Of a stretch of DNA of 64,000 bases, positions 15,924 through 23,654 are shown one piece after another. Both the position numbers and the translations under genes were made by a program. A model generated the notes under the pieces. The model saw nothing but the letters and a program-made list of their open reading frames with translations, ran no database searches and was not told the DNA's origin. Location of the stretch: assembly GCF_001440475.1 (NCBI RefSeq), contig NZ_LLYB01000101.1, positions 112,977-176,976 of the forward strand, given 5' to 3'. The stretch comes from Bradyrhizobium lablabi. GTDB taxonomy: Bacteria > Pseudomonadota > Alphaproteobacteria > Rhizobiales > Xanthobacteraceae. Each line of letters begins with the position of its first letter. Positions within the stretch are counted from its first letter, which is position 1.

Positions 15924-17258
15924 ATGGCAGCCAGGGATTCGGCGAAAGCCCCCCATCGCAACAAAGGCCGGTCAGCGCTTTTGGCGCTTATAGCCGGATT
16001 GATCGCGTTGCCGATCTGTACAACGGCTGCCCTGGCGCAGATGCGCGGACATGGCGGGCCGGTGCGGGCGCTGGCGATCTCGGCCGACGGGCAAAGCGCG
16101 ATCTCCGGCAGCTTCGATTCGACCGCGATCCGCTGGTCGCTGACGCGCAATGCGGCCGAGCAGGTGCTTCGTTTCCATTCCGACGCCGTCAACGCGGTTG
16201 CGCTGATCGGGGATAAGCGTGCGGCGACCGCCGGCGCCGACGGACGCATTGCGATCTGGACGTTTGGCAAGACCGAGCCCGACGCGGTGTTCGAAGGTCA
16301 CACGGCGCCAATTGTCGCGCTGGCGGTGTCCCCCGATGGCGCAACGCTGGCATCGGCCTCTTGGGATCGCTCGGTGCGGCTCTGGCCGCTCGCGGGCGGG
16401 GCTCCGCGCGTGCTCGATGAGCATACGCAGAACGTCAACGGCGTGGCGTTTACGCCCGATGGCCGCGCGCTGGTCAGCGTCAGCTACGACCTCAGCGTTC
16501 GTATCTGGCCGCTGTCGGGTGCGCAGCCGCCGACCGTCGTTGCAATGCCGACCCCGCTCAACGCCGTGGCCGTTGGCACCGATGGTGAAATCGCGGTGGG
16601 AGGTGCCGATGGCAACGTCTACTTCCTGACCGCAAGCGGCGCCCGCGCCGGTGAGGTTGCGGCAGGGCCAAGGCCGGTGATCTCGATTGCGATTTCGCCT
16701 GACGGCGCGCATGTGGCCGCCGCTGGCATCGGTGGCACGGTCGCGGTGATCGATCGCAAGACGCGCGCGCTGGCGCGCACGCTGGTCGGTCCGGGGCTGC
16801 CGGTCTGGTCGGTGGCCTTCTCGCCGGACAGCCGCACGTTGCTCACCGGCGGCGCCGATAACATCATCCGGCGCTGGAACGCGGCGACCGGCGAGTCCGT
16901 CGATCCGATTCTCATGGAGACGGCGGGAGATCCGCTCGCGGCCTATGCCGGCGATCGCGGCGCGGAGATTTTTCGCGCCTGTGTCGCGTGCCATACGCTT
17001 GGCGCCGATCAGGCCAACCGCGCAGGCCCGACGCTTGCCGGAATTTTCGGCCGGCGTATCGCGACCGCACCGGGCTATAATTTTTCCGAGGCGCTCAAGC
17101 AACTCGATATTGTCTGGACGCCGGAGACGGTTTCCAAATTGTTCGAGGTCGGGCCGCAGGCCTACACGCCCGGCACCAAGATGCCGGAGCAGCGTATTGG
17201 TTCGGAGCAGGACCGCGCCGCGCTGGTGCAATTCCTCGAGCGTGCGACCAGGCAATAA
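15924..17258 (+). CDS. WD40 repeat-cytochrome c fusion protein
   Basis: The 444-aa exported protein starts with a signal peptide (hydrophobic 18-38, LALIAGLIALPICTTAALAQ). Residues 40-330 form about seven WD40 repeats with recurring VRALAISADGQ, VALAVSPDGATLASASWDRSVRLW and VNGVAFTPDGR units. The C-terminal class I cytochrome c domain has the heme site CVACH at 353-357 and a likely axial methionine in GTKMPEQ. The heme domain can carry electrons while the propeller gives a docking surface. As the last gene of the operon, it may link the formate pathway to periplasmic oxidases, or bind another partner. Confidence 0.9.
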   Translation: MAARDSAKAPHRNKGRSALLALIAGLIALPICTTAALAQMRGHGGPVRALAISADGQSAISGSFDSTAIRWSLTRNAAEQVLRFHSDAVNAVALIGDKRAATAGADGRIAIWTFGKTEPDAVFEGHTAPIVALAVSPDGATLASASWDRSVRLWPLAGGAPRVLDEHTQNVNGVAFTPDGRALVSVSYDLSVRIWPLSGAQPPTVVAMPTPLNAVAVGTDGEIAVGGADGNVYFLTASGARAGEVAAGPRPVISIAISPDGAHVAAAGIGGTVAVIDRKTRALARTLVGPGLPVWSVAFSPDSRTLLTGGADNIIRRWNAATGESVDPILMETAGDPLAAYAGDRGAEIFRACVACHTLGADQANRAGPTLAGIFGRRIATAPGYNFSEALKQLDIVWTPETVSKLFEVGPQAYTPGTKMPEQRIGSEQDRAALVQFLERATRQ

Positions 17259-17290
17259 TATCGAGCGGCGCGGCGACTATTCCGGCTTCG

Positions 17291-17506
17291 TCAATGTTTC
17301 GCCGGCGGCGCCGAGAAGACCAGCGACATATCCTCGAACTCCTCGATCGGAAGCCTGGTTGTGCCCGCGGAGGCCGGGGATTTCTTCGACAACGCTACGC
17401 CAGTGGTTACGGTAGAAGGTTCATGGGAAATTGAGTACGAGCGCATCGTGGTTGCGACAGCGAGCAGGGCGACTGCCACGAATCCGGAAATCAACAGACG
17501 CTTCAT
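17291..17506 (-). CDS. Small exported or membrane-anchored protein
   Basis: The 71-aa product starts MKRLLISGFVAVALLAVATTM, a good signal peptide or anchor, followed by a Ser/Thr-rich tail ending FSAPPAKH. A GGGG-containing weak ribosome binding site precedes the ATG at 17506; an upstream in-frame start at 17563 would place the hydrophobic segment internally and is less likely. It converges with the WD40-cytochrome c gene. I do not recognise the family. Confidence 0.5.
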   Translation of the reverse strand: MKRLLISGFVAVALLAVATTMRSYSISHEPSTVTTGVALSKKSPASAGTTRLPIEEFEDMSLVFSAPPAKH

Positions 17507-17709
17507 GAAAAACCCCGTTGGTTCGAAATGCAGTGTGGCTTGCACCACCGCATTTACGGCCAACGGTCACGCCTGAATGTGGTCTGCGTCACCTATCACG
17601 ATCTTGTTTTCGGCAATTGAATCGGTTTCCTCGCACTGAGTGAAACTTTGAACCGCCACCGTTGGTTGCCGAGCCGGTGATTGTCGCGGCAGCGGTGTCC
17701 CCGGCGAAG

Positions 17710-17937
17710 CTACGGCGCAGGCCTACGGCCGGTGCGTGGGTTGAGCGGACCCGTCGGTCGCCGCCGCAAGGCTTCCGGCAAAAACTCCTCATCTCGGTCG
17801 GGCACGGCGCTAGAGCGGACGTCCGCTGCGGACTGGGCCCGTTCATGCGGAGTTTGGTTGTCCTTGAATCTTCGCTTCACGTCGACGCCGTCAACGGGAT
17901 CGTTGACGCCATGCTGAATGTCTCTGAAGTCGCCCAT
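17710..17937 (-). CDS. Small acidic/basic hypothetical protein
   Basis: A 75-aa frame, MGDFRDIQHGVNDPVDG..., is preceded by a perfect AGGAGG 6 bp before the ATG, strong support for translation. The product is highly charged with no hydrophobic segment, and its C-terminal third is Arg/Pro-rich. It is the first of a set of small genes between the formate dehydrogenase locus and the host-attachment-type gene. No known family is recognised. Confidence 0.55.
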   Translation of the reverse strand: MGDFRDIQHGVNDPVDGVDVKRRFKDNQTPHERAQSAADVRSSAVPDRDEEFLPEALRRRPTGPLNPRTGRRPAP

Positions 17938-18060
17938 GAAATCCTCCTGAGCGCTTACCGGTCTGCATGCTCGCCAACGCGAGCTGGAGAACGGTGGAGA
18001 AGTGACGGCTGTGCAGCCCGGATATCGCCGCGCTCATCCGGGCTACGGACTGATCCCCAT

Positions 18061-18288
18061 TCACGGCACGCTTTGGGAGTCCTTGGCGCCGAGTGCGGTC
18101 TTGTTGCCGGCGTCGCGGCCGGGGACGCTGACATGAACCTCGTGACCCTGCCGGATCGCGAGTGAGGCGGCCGCAACGGCCGCTTCGAACGCCGCTTCCT
18201 TGGTGTCGTAGCTGTGCGGCGCACTTCCGTCGTGGAGGACTGTCCAGCCGTCCGGTTTGGCGATGATCATGTATTCGGCCAATCCCAT
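18061..18288 (-). CDS. DUF2188-like small protein
   Basis: The 75-aa product reads like DUF2188: MIIAKPDGWTVLHDGSAPHSYDTKEAAFEAAVAAA, in which a short beta strand and a tryptophan precede a long alanine-rich helix, then a GHEVHVSVPGRDAGNK segment. Such proteins are small, soluble, often stress-linked and of unknown function. AAGGAGG lies 6 bp before the ATG. A candidate EcfG-type promoter (GGAAC-N17-CGTT) is placed 28 bp upstream of the start, suggesting general stress control. Confidence 0.8.
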   Translation of the reverse strand: MGLAEYMIIAKPDGWTVLHDGSAPHSYDTKEAAFEAAVAAASLAIRQGHEVHVSVPGRDAGNKTALGAKDSQSVP

Positions 18289-18315
18289 CGAAGCCTCCTT
18301 GCTGTTCGCATGGGC

Positions 18316-18341
18316 AACGTGGAAGCCCGTTCGCCGGTTCC
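18316..18341 (-). promoter_or_regulatory. Candidate EcfG-type promoter for the DUF2188-like gene
   Basis: On the minus strand GGAAC (18341-18337) is followed after 17 bp by CGTT (18319-18316), the consensus for the alphaproteobacterial general stress sigma factor EcfG. The -10 element is 28 bp from the ATG at 18288, a natural leader length. Confidence 0.6.
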
Positions 18342-18413
18342 GATCGCTTGTCGCGCGGCGGCGTTCAGGCGCGCGGGGGCTTGCATCGACGGCGCGTCCT
18401 GTCGAAGGACAGA

Positions 18414-18608
18414 TCAGGTCTTTGGTGGACGCCCGCGTTTCGCGAACAGAAGCCCTTGCATGTCAGCGGCCTTCTGGAGAAGGCCTGCGCGTTTCAGCGC
18501 CTCGCTTCGGGCAGGACCATGGGGCATCGCACGCGCTTGCTCCAAGGCTGCCAGCGCCTCGGTTTGCAATTCGTGTTGGGGCCGGACCTCGTCCTTCCTT
18601 TTGTCCAT
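18414..18608 (-). CDS. Small helical hypothetical protein
   Basis: The 64-aa product MDKRKDEVRPQHELQ... is largely helical and charged, with the segment EALAALEQARAMPHGPARSEALKRAG followed by a basic tail ending KRGRPPKT. It is the sort of short tandem-helix protein often annotated as hypothetical in Bradyrhizobium. The ribosome binding site is weak. No function can be assigned. Confidence 0.5.
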   Translation of the reverse strand: MDKRKDEVRPQHELQTEALAALEQARAMPHGPARSEALKRAGLLQKAADMQGLLFAKRGRPPKT

Positions 18609-18787
18609 GCGAAAACAGTAGGTGCGGGGCCTCTGCCTGTCTGTACGGTTGCGGACCTTGGAACCAGCGGCGGAAGGGGTAATCCCCAGGAACCAAATCG
18701 TGAGCTTGCTGCTTCCACCTTCGGATCTTCTGGGCGCAAGAACGGCGCCATAAGCCAGGCGCGGCCGCGACGGATGGAGACTTGCGA

Positions 18788-18958
18788 ATGCTCGAAGAGA
18801 AACTGAAGGAGTCGATTGTCGCGGAACTGAAAAGGCAGGCCGCGAATGATCCGAAATCGCTCAGCATCGAGAGCTCCGATGGTCTCATCGTCAAGGGCAA
18901 GATCGATCTGGACGATCTGGTGATGGTGATTGCGGGCGCCGTTGCCGGAGGGCCGTAA
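18788..18958 (+). CDS. 56-aa hypothetical protein
   Basis: A short frame, MLEEKLKESIVAELKRQ... to ...VIAGAVAGGP, starts at ATG with GGATGGAG 7 bp upstream. The N-terminal half is an amphipathic helix, then a short strand pair (SIESSDGLIVKGKIDLDDL) and a small hydrophobic C-terminus. Codon use matches neighbouring real genes. It lies in the stress-protein island, 80 bp before the next gene. The family is not recognised. Confidence 0.6.
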   Translation: MLEEKLKESIVAELKRQAANDPKSLSIESSDGLIVKGKIDLDDLVMVIAGAVAGGP

Positions 18959-18988
18959 CGGCCTGCCGTGAGCCGGCAAGCCGTATCA

Positions 18989-19013
18989 GGAACGGAGCGG
19001 GTCGCCGGACGTT
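18989..19013 (+). promoter_or_regulatory. Candidate EcfG-type promoter
   Basis: GGAAC at 18989-18993 is followed after 16 bp by CGTT at 19010-19013, an exact match to the GGAAC-N16-CGTT consensus of EcfG promoters. The ATG of the next gene is 25 bp downstream of the -10 element. Confidence 0.65.
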
Positions 19014-19038
19014 TTCCCACAAACGGATTGAATGCAAC

Positions 19039-19275
19039 ATGACGGAACCATTGCCACTGCTGATCGAGAGTTCGATTGCGATTGCCTGGGATTATCTCGA
19101 GCGTACGGGAGAGTTGGGTGACGCGATGGCGGCCGGCCGCTTCCTCAGTGACACGATCGAATTGATGGTGCGCCGTGGCGAACGGCGGCGGTTGATGCTC
19201 GCCAACAAGGCCATCACGGCCTATCAGCAATTTCTGCACCAGCAATCCAGACCTCCGGTGCTCGCATCGGCCTGA
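19039..19275 (+). CDS. 78-aa hypothetical protein
   Basis: The product MTEPLPLLIESSIAIAWDYLERTGELGDAM... is a soluble helical protein with a central FLSDTIELMVRRGERRRLMLANKAITAYQQF helix. No signal peptide or metal motif is visible. It resembles short unnamed rhizobial proteins but has no assigned family that I can name. A consensus-like EcfG promoter directly upstream suggests induction under general stress. Confidence 0.75.
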   Translation: MTEPLPLLIESSIAIAWDYLERTGELGDAMAAGRFLSDTIELMVRRGERRRLMLANKAITAYQQFLHQQSRPPVLASA

Positions 19276-19383
19276 TGATTGTTTGCTCAGCAGCTGCATT
19301 CGTGTCGTTCGCACGCGACGAGACATCAGCGGCTAGAGGAGACTCTCATGCATACCCGTTCGACCACGGCACGTGCGTGAGCA

Positions 19384-19695
19384 TCAGGCCTTGTCAGACG
19401 CATCTTGGAGATCGTCGAGCACGACGAGGTAAGCGAGCAGCAGGTCTCCTTCCGTCTGTTTGGAATCCCGCGCCGCTTTTCGATAGGCGGCAATTTCGTT
19501 CTCGGTCGAACGCCGGGACCGGAGCCGCGCCTTGCCATCCCATAGAGGTTCGCCGTTCGACATCAAGCCGGCGATGTCCTGACGCAGCCAATGCTCATGA
19601 CAAAGTTGCTGGGATTCGCGCAAGTTTTTGGCTTCGAACGCAAGCGTGGGTCTTCCATCGATGTCCAGGGTGAAAATTGCGGGCAGCAACATCAT
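19384..19695 (-). CDS. Hypothetical protein (103 aa)
   Basis: The product begins MMLLPAIFTLDIDGRPTLAFEAKNLREA-like and continues LCHEHWLRQDIAGLMSNGEPLWDG, then a charged helical end (RRSTENEIAAYRKAARDSKQTEGDLLLAYLVVLDDL). The opening beta strands and helix suggest a compact soluble domain. Similar short unnamed proteins are frequent in Bradyrhizobium. The start at 19695 overlaps the stop of a 37-aa membrane-protein frame upstream, pointing to translational coupling. Function unknown. Confidence 0.7.
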   Translation of the reverse strand: MMLLPAIFTLDIDGRPTLAFEAKNLRESQQLCHEHWLRQDIAGLMSNGEPLWDGKARLRSRRSTENEIAAYRKAARDSKQTEGDLLLAYLVVLDDLQDASDKA

Positions 19696-19805
19696 CCGAC
19701 CCACGTCACATGTCTGACCACAATGAAGAGACCGGCGGCGCCGACGGCAATGAGCGCGCAAGGCATCGCGATCTGCATCGCAATCCGAATGACAGTTAGG
19801 TTCAT
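19692..19805 (-). CDS. 37-aa predicted single-pass membrane peptide
   Basis: A very short frame encodes MNLTVIRIAMQIAMPCALIA, then VGAAGLFIVVRHVTWVG, with one hydrophobic helix covering most of the peptide. Its TGA stop overlaps the ATG of the downstream hypothetical gene (ATGA), which would couple their translation. GGTGG lies just upstream of the start. The overlap and the clean transmembrane composition are the evidence; no family is recognised. Confidence 0.45.
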   Translation of the reverse strand: MNLTVIRIAMQIAMPCALIAVGAAGLFIVVRHVTWVG

Positions 19806-20120
19806 GCCACCGGCCTGACGTTCTGTTGAACGGTTCAGCTTCCCCGATCCGCCTTACTGGTTCGGTCGTGCCGCACTCGCCGATCGGCCGGCAAGGCGGG
19901 CATCTGGCTCCCTCGCGTCAACCTATCCTGTGAGCCGATTCTCGTCTGTCCGATCCCTGACACACGGTTTCGGGAAATAGCGTCCCGAAACGGGGCAAAG
20001 CCCGAACGGACTCCACACCGGATTCGCGGCAACCGGCGCGCAAAGGGGAACGATAGAGGAGGATTGCTGCTTGATACGGCAGATGCCGGGCCAAACCCCG
20101 GCGGCGGAAGGAATGAGAAA
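19806..20120. other. Intergenic region without recognised gene
   Basis: This 315-bp stretch separates the minus-strand small genes from the DUF4142 gene. I see no convincing coding frame. A GGAAC at 20047 lies about 70 bp before the DUF4142 start but lacks a good CGTT partner, so an EcfG promoter is only weakly suggested. Confidence 0.5.
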
Positions 20121-20669
20121 ATGAAATACCTTGCCGCGTGCCTCGCCGTGTTTCTCCTGGCGACGCCTGCCATGGCCCAGTCGATCGGAGAGAAGACCGG
20201 AGTCAATTCGACGCTTGGCATCACGCCTGCGACGGACGATTTCGTGAAGCAGGCCGCCATCAGCGACATGTTCGAGATCCAGTCCAGCCAGCTCGCGCAG
20301 GAGCGGGGCAATGCTGCGGAGAAGACCTTTGCCGCTGCCATGATCAGGGATCACGAGAAGACGAGCAACGATTTGAAGTCGATGGTGTCAGGCGGGGATC
20401 TGAAGGTGGCGCTCCCGACCCAGCTCGACAGCACCCACCAGAGCAAGATCGACAAGTTGAAATCGCTCAGAGGTGGCGACTTCAGCTCCCGCTATCAGAT
20501 CCAGCAGGTCAGCGGTCACAAGGACGCCGTGTCGCTGTTCGAGCGATACGCCAAGGGCGGCGACCATCCAAAACTGAAGGAGTGGGCGGACACGACGCTT
20601 CCGACGCTGCGTCATCATCTGCAAATGGCGGAGGAGCTGGCTGCGGGACAGACGGTCGGCAAGCATTAG
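20121..20669 (+). CDS. DUF4142 family exported protein
   Basis: The 182-aa protein has a signal peptide (MKYLAACLAVFLLATPAMAQS) and the DUF4142 ferritin-like helical domain: DDFVKQAAISDMFEIQSSQLAQERGN, MIRDHEKTSNDLKSM and LPTLRHHLQMAEELA. Conserved Glu and His residues in the helices are typical of the family, whose bacterial members are periplasmic and linked to stress. The role is not established. GGAAGGAATGAG supplies the ribosome binding site. It stands alone among small stress-type genes. Confidence 0.88.
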   Translation: MKYLAACLAVFLLATPAMAQSIGEKTGVNSTLGITPATDDFVKQAAISDMFEIQSSQLAQERGNAAEKTFAAAMIRDHEKTSNDLKSMVSGGDLKVALPTQLDSTHQSKIDKLKSLRGGDFSSRYQIQQVSGHKDAVSLFERYAKGGDHPKLKEWADTTLPTLRHHLQMAEELAAGQTVGKH

Positions 20670-20744
20670 GAGGCGGAAGGAATGGGCGCGCAGAAGGCCG
20701 CCAGAGCCGCGTCCGTGCGGACTAATTGAACGGTGAGGAGCAAG

Positions 20745-20963
20745 ATGGCGAAGAAAGCAAAGAAGCGAAGATATTCAAGGGGGGCGGCGAAGAAGGTCGG
20801 CCGCGCTATGAAGAAGCGCAAATCCGGCACGCTGAAGAGCGGCCGGTCCGGCAAGAAGGTGAAGAGCAGGAAGCAGGCGATCGCGATCGGCCTATCGGAA
20901 GCGCGAAAGAAGGGCGCCAAGGTGCCCAAGAAGGGTTCGAAGAAGCGCGCTAAGAAGTCTTGA
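20745..20963 (+). CDS. Lysine/arginine-rich DUF6496-like protein
   Basis: This 72-aa, extremely basic protein contains Lys-Arg blocks (MAKKAKKRRYSRGAAKKVGRA) and a conserved core SRKQAIAIGLSEARKKGAKVP before a Lys-rich tail. The core motif is that of DUF6496, found in short histone-H1-like tails in rhizobia. It probably binds nucleic acid, but this is inferred from charge. GAGGAG precedes ATG 20745; a start 12 bp upstream is possible. Confidence 0.8.
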   Translation: MAKKAKKRRYSRGAAKKVGRAMKKRKSGTLKSGRSGKKVKSRKQAIAIGLSEARKKGAKVPKKGSKKRAKKS

Positions 20964-21117
20964 GCGACCGCGCCAGATCGGCGGCCGGATAGGCCACCAT
21001 CCAGTCATCAAGCAATTCGTCTCCGAAATCATCGAGTGCTCGAATTCGATAGCGCTCGAGATTTCGCGGCGAGGTTTTGCGGTTTCGAGGGAACGTTGGT
21101 CTGGATGTCGGTGCCAT
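20950..21117 (-). CDS. 55-aa hypothetical protein, possible remnant
   Basis: A short minus-strand frame encodes a basic N-terminus (MAPTSRPTFPRNRK) followed by ERYRIRALDDFGDELLDDWM and VAYPAADLARSLKTS, a composition that looks like genuine protein rather than a chance frame. It overlaps the 3' end of the DUF6496-like gene by 14 bp in convergent orientation. There is no strong ribosome binding site, so it may be a decayed gene. No family recognised. Confidence 0.35.
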   Translation of the reverse strand: MAPTSRPTFPRNRKTSPRNLERYRIRALDDFGDELLDDWMVAYPAADLARSLKTS

Positions 21118-21297
21118 CGGTTTTGGCCGCTCCGCCGGCGTTCCCCCACGGTGTGATGGGCATTAGAACCGCTAATGGCTGACCGAGGTTCCTACGATCT
21201 CATGAAAAACGGCTACGCCATCGGCGGCTGACCAATGCAGGCGGGAAAACCACCATCCACGGCGATGTCAGCACCGCAGCGGGCCGGGCCGCACGGA

Positions 21298-21729
21298 TCA
21301 AAGCTGTGCGTGCTGCCCGCCGGGCCGCGAAATCCTGCTCAAAGCCGCGCCCGTGCCATTGCCGCATTGCACCAGGGCGATGTCGCCCAGCGCAATGATG
21401 CCGACCAGCCGCTTGTTCCGATTGAGCACCGGCAGTCGACGGACCTGAATGTCGCCCATGATCGCGCTCACCTGGTCGAGATCCTGATCCTCGTAGCAAT
21501 ATTTGACGTCGGCCGTCATCACGTCGCCGACCCGTCCCTCGGGGCCCCGGCCCATGCCGATGCCGCGGATCGCGATGTCGCGGTCGGAAATCATGCCGAC
21601 CAGACGGTCGTTGTCGGTCACGGGCAGCAACCCGACACCGAGCGCCGCCATCGCCTGCGCGGCGTCCTTCAAGGTGTCATCGGGAGTGCAGAGTTGGACC
21701 TCTGACGTCATCGCATCGGAAACTTTCAT
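21298..21729 (-). CDS. CBS domain pair protein
   Basis: The 143-aa protein consists of two CBS domains: MKVSDAMTSEVQLCTPDDTL with GVGLLPVTDNDRLVGMISDRDIAIRG (about residues 1-60), then VGDVMTADVKYCYEDQDLDQ with QVRRLPVLNRNKRLVGIIALGDIAL (about 65-125). Such tandem pairs bind adenine nucleotides and often act as stand-alone stress or energy sensors in rhizobia. It has no catalytic domain. A candidate EcfG promoter lies about 42 bp upstream. Confidence 0.93.
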   Translation of the reverse strand: MKVSDAMTSEVQLCTPDDTLKDAAQAMAALGVGLLPVTDNDRLVGMISDRDIAIRGIGMGRGPEGRVGDVMTADVKYCYEDQDLDQVSAIMGDIQVRRLPVLNRNKRLVGIIALGDIALVQCGNGTGAALSRISRPGGQHAQL

Positions 21730-21770
21730 GTGCCTCTCCGTTTGCCGGTTGCTTCACCCGCTAACCCGCT

Positions 21771-21796
21771 AACAGGCGACCGCAGATCGCTGTTCC
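21771..21796 (-). promoter_or_regulatory. Candidate EcfG-type promoter for the CBS gene
   Basis: On the minus strand GGAAC (21796-21792) is followed after 17 bp by TGTT (21774-21771), one base off the CGTT consensus. It is positioned about 42 bp before the CBS start. Confidence 0.45.
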
Positions 21797-21884
21797 AGCG
21801 GGCATATGAAAATATTGGGGCACATGAACTAATCAGGCAGGTGGAGAGACTTCGAACCGCACCCGAAGCCTCCCCTGGATGGTC

Positions 21885-22208
21885 CTACCAACGGTTGCTG
21901 TCGATGCCGACGCCCACGCTTACGCCGGGTGTCCGGATGCCGACGCCGGCTCGCGGTTCATCCCAGTCGCGATAGCGACGGTGCTCAATATAGCGTTCAC
22001 GCGGTGCATAGGCGTAGGAATCGCGCACGATCACGCGGCTGCCGCCACGGGTGCGATAGCAGCGTCCGTCTTCATCACAGACCATGCGGACCTGCTGTAT
22101 CAGGTCGGAGTTCGTGTATTCGCTCTCGGTGTAGACGTCAGTCGCATTTGCACTGCCGGCCAGCAGCGCGCCCGCGCCGGCCAAGAGGCCGATTGCAATC
22201 TTCCTCAT
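21885..22208 (-). CDS. Small exported protein, glycine/arginine-rich
   Basis: The 107-aa product has a signal peptide (MRKIAIGLLAGAGALLAGSANA) and a mature part rich in Tyr, Arg and Gly: VCDEDGRCYRTRGGSRVIVRDSYAYAPRERYIEHRRYRDW. A CxxxxxxC spacing (VCDEDGRCY) could form a disulphide in the periplasm. GAGGAGGAA precedes the ATG. It is divergent from the DUF1236 gene 191 bp away. No named family. Confidence 0.8.
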   Translation of the reverse strand: MRKIAIGLLAGAGALLAGSANATDVYTESEYTNSDLIQQVRMVCDEDGRCYRTRGGSRVIVRDSYAYAPRERYIEHRRYRDWDEPRAGVGIRTPGVSVGVGIDSNRW

Positions 22209-22399
22209 AAGTTCCTCCTCATTCGAATGCTGCCCTACGAGGCTCAAAGCATCGCTCCCGCTTTGGTTCCGAGAGTGGAATGGAACGACCAGCGGTTCCG
22301 GAAGATTGGCGCCCGCGAGTTGAGCGGAACGGCGCTGAGCCGCGCCGAGTTATTCCGGCGCTGACACAAAACTTCCAAGAACGGAACAAGGAGCGGAAT

Positions 22400-23524
22400 A
22401 TGAAACATCGTCTGTTGGCCGGCGCCATTACTGGCCTGATGCTCGGTACGAGCGCATTCGCACAATCGCCGAGCGATCAACAAAGAACCAATGCGCCATC
22501 AGCGCAGAGCTCGTCGCCTAAGGCGTCGCCATCGCCTTCGACCACACAAAATACGCAAGGCGGCAGTTCGAACGCGCAGCAACTGCCGACCAATGCCACG
22601 GCCGACTCGCCACGTCCGCAGGCCCAGTCAAATCAGCCCGCCGCGGCACCGCAGCCGAGATCCGATGGCAATACAGCCAACCCGCAGGCGCAGCAGCCTT
22701 CGCAGCAACCGTCACAAGCGCAGTCGGCTCAACAACCGGGTTCGTCTTCGCAGCCTTCGCAGGCGCAGACAAATACAGCGCCGCCGGCCAACAACCAGTC
22801 GACCCGCACGCAGCCAACGTCGGGCCCGGCCAATGCGACCAACAATGCTGCGAATACCGGGGCAGCCCAGCCTTCGACCAATACGGCGGCTCAGCCTTCG
22901 AACACGCAGACCAGCGCCGCGCAGCCGCGGACGAATGTCAACGTCTCGGCCAATCTGACGGAGAGCCAGCGTACCCGCGTGAGCACATCCATCAGCCGGC
23001 TCAACGCCAGGCCGGTGACCAACGTCAACTTCTCATTGTCGGTGGGTACCGTCGTGCCCCGCAATGTGCGCTTCCAGCCGCTGCCGGCCGACGTGGTCGA
23101 GGTGATGCCGCAATATCGCGGCTACAACTTCATCGTGGTCCGCGAGGACATCGTGATCATCGAGCCCTCGACCTACAAGATCGTCGACGTGTTGCCGCGC
23201 GGCGGCCGATCGACCGCGGCTGCCCCGGCGCCGCGCAAGTCGACGTTCTCGGACAGCGAACGCGACGCCGTTCGCAAGCATGCGCGTTCGTCGAGGATGG
23301 AGCAGCATTCGAACCGGACCGAGCCGCGCACCACGGGCAGCGCGGCCTCCACGCGCATTCGCGTCGGCGATCGCCTGCCGGACTCGGTCGTGATCCGGTC
23401 ATTCCCGGATGGGGTATATCGGGAATCGCCGCGGCTGCGCGAGTATCGATATATCGAGCGCGACGATCGGACCTACATCATCGAGCCTGGCGCACGCCGG
23501 ATCATCGAGGAAATCGAAGACTGA
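22400..23524 (+). CDS. DUF1236 domain exported protein with low-complexity linker
   Basis: The 374-aa protein has a signal peptide (MKHRLLAGAITGLMLGTSAFAQ), then about 160 residues of Gln, Ser, Pro, Ala, Asn and Thr repeats (roughly 25-180) that should be disordered. Two DUF1236-type modules follow: one around 185-290 (VGTVVPRNVRFQPLPADVVEVMPQYRGY, VREDIVIIEPSTYKIV) and one at the C-terminus (VGDRLPDSVVIRSFPDGVYRE... YIIEPGARRIIEEIED). The domain is common in the Bradyrhizobiaceae and its role is unknown. A cell-envelope or adhesion function is inferred from the linker. A rho-independent terminator follows. Confidence 0.88.
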   Translation: MKHRLLAGAITGLMLGTSAFAQSPSDQQRTNAPSAQSSSPKASPSPSTTQNTQGGSSNAQQLPTNATADSPRPQAQSNQPAAAPQPRSDGNTANPQAQQPSQQPSQAQSAQQPGSSSQPSQAQTNTAPPANNQSTRTQPTSGPANATNNAANTGAAQPSTNTAAQPSNTQTSAAQPRTNVNVSANLTESQRTRVSTSISRLNARPVTNVNFSLSVGTVVPRNVRFQPLPADVVEVMPQYRGYNFIVVREDIVIIEPSTYKIVDVLPRGGRSTAAAPAPRKSTFSDSERDAVRKHARSSRMEQHSNRTEPRTTGSAASTRIRVGDRLPDSVVIRSFPDGVYRESPRLREYRYIERDDRTYIIEPGARRIIEEIED

Positions 23525-23556
23525 CATATAAATACGTCTAAATATGTCGAGGAGAG

Positions 23557-23576
23557 AAGCGGCCCGACGGCCGCTT
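23557..23576 (+). terminator. Rho-independent terminator of the DUF1236 gene
   Basis: AAGCGGCC (23557-23564) and its exact complement GGCCGCTT (23569-23576) form an 8-bp stem with the 4-nt loop CGAC, followed by a pyrimidine-rich run (GTCTTCCTT). It starts 33 bp after the DUF1236 stop. Confidence 0.75.
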
Positions 23577-23654
23577 GTCTTCCTTGCCGCAGGCATTGTC
23601 CGGTAGGCAACCAACCCGGTACTTCATGCGTTAGGCACGCATGGAGCAAGGACG

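Noticed and set aside
17589..17846. 85-codon minus-strand frame near the small-protein island
   Set aside because: It lacks a ribosome binding site and overlaps the better-supported frame at 17710-17937, which has AGGAGG.
20047..20072. GGAAC motif upstream of the DUF4142 gene as an EcfG promoter
   Set aside because: The expected -10 CGTT is not present at 16 or 17 bp; only TGCTT is found, so support is too weak.
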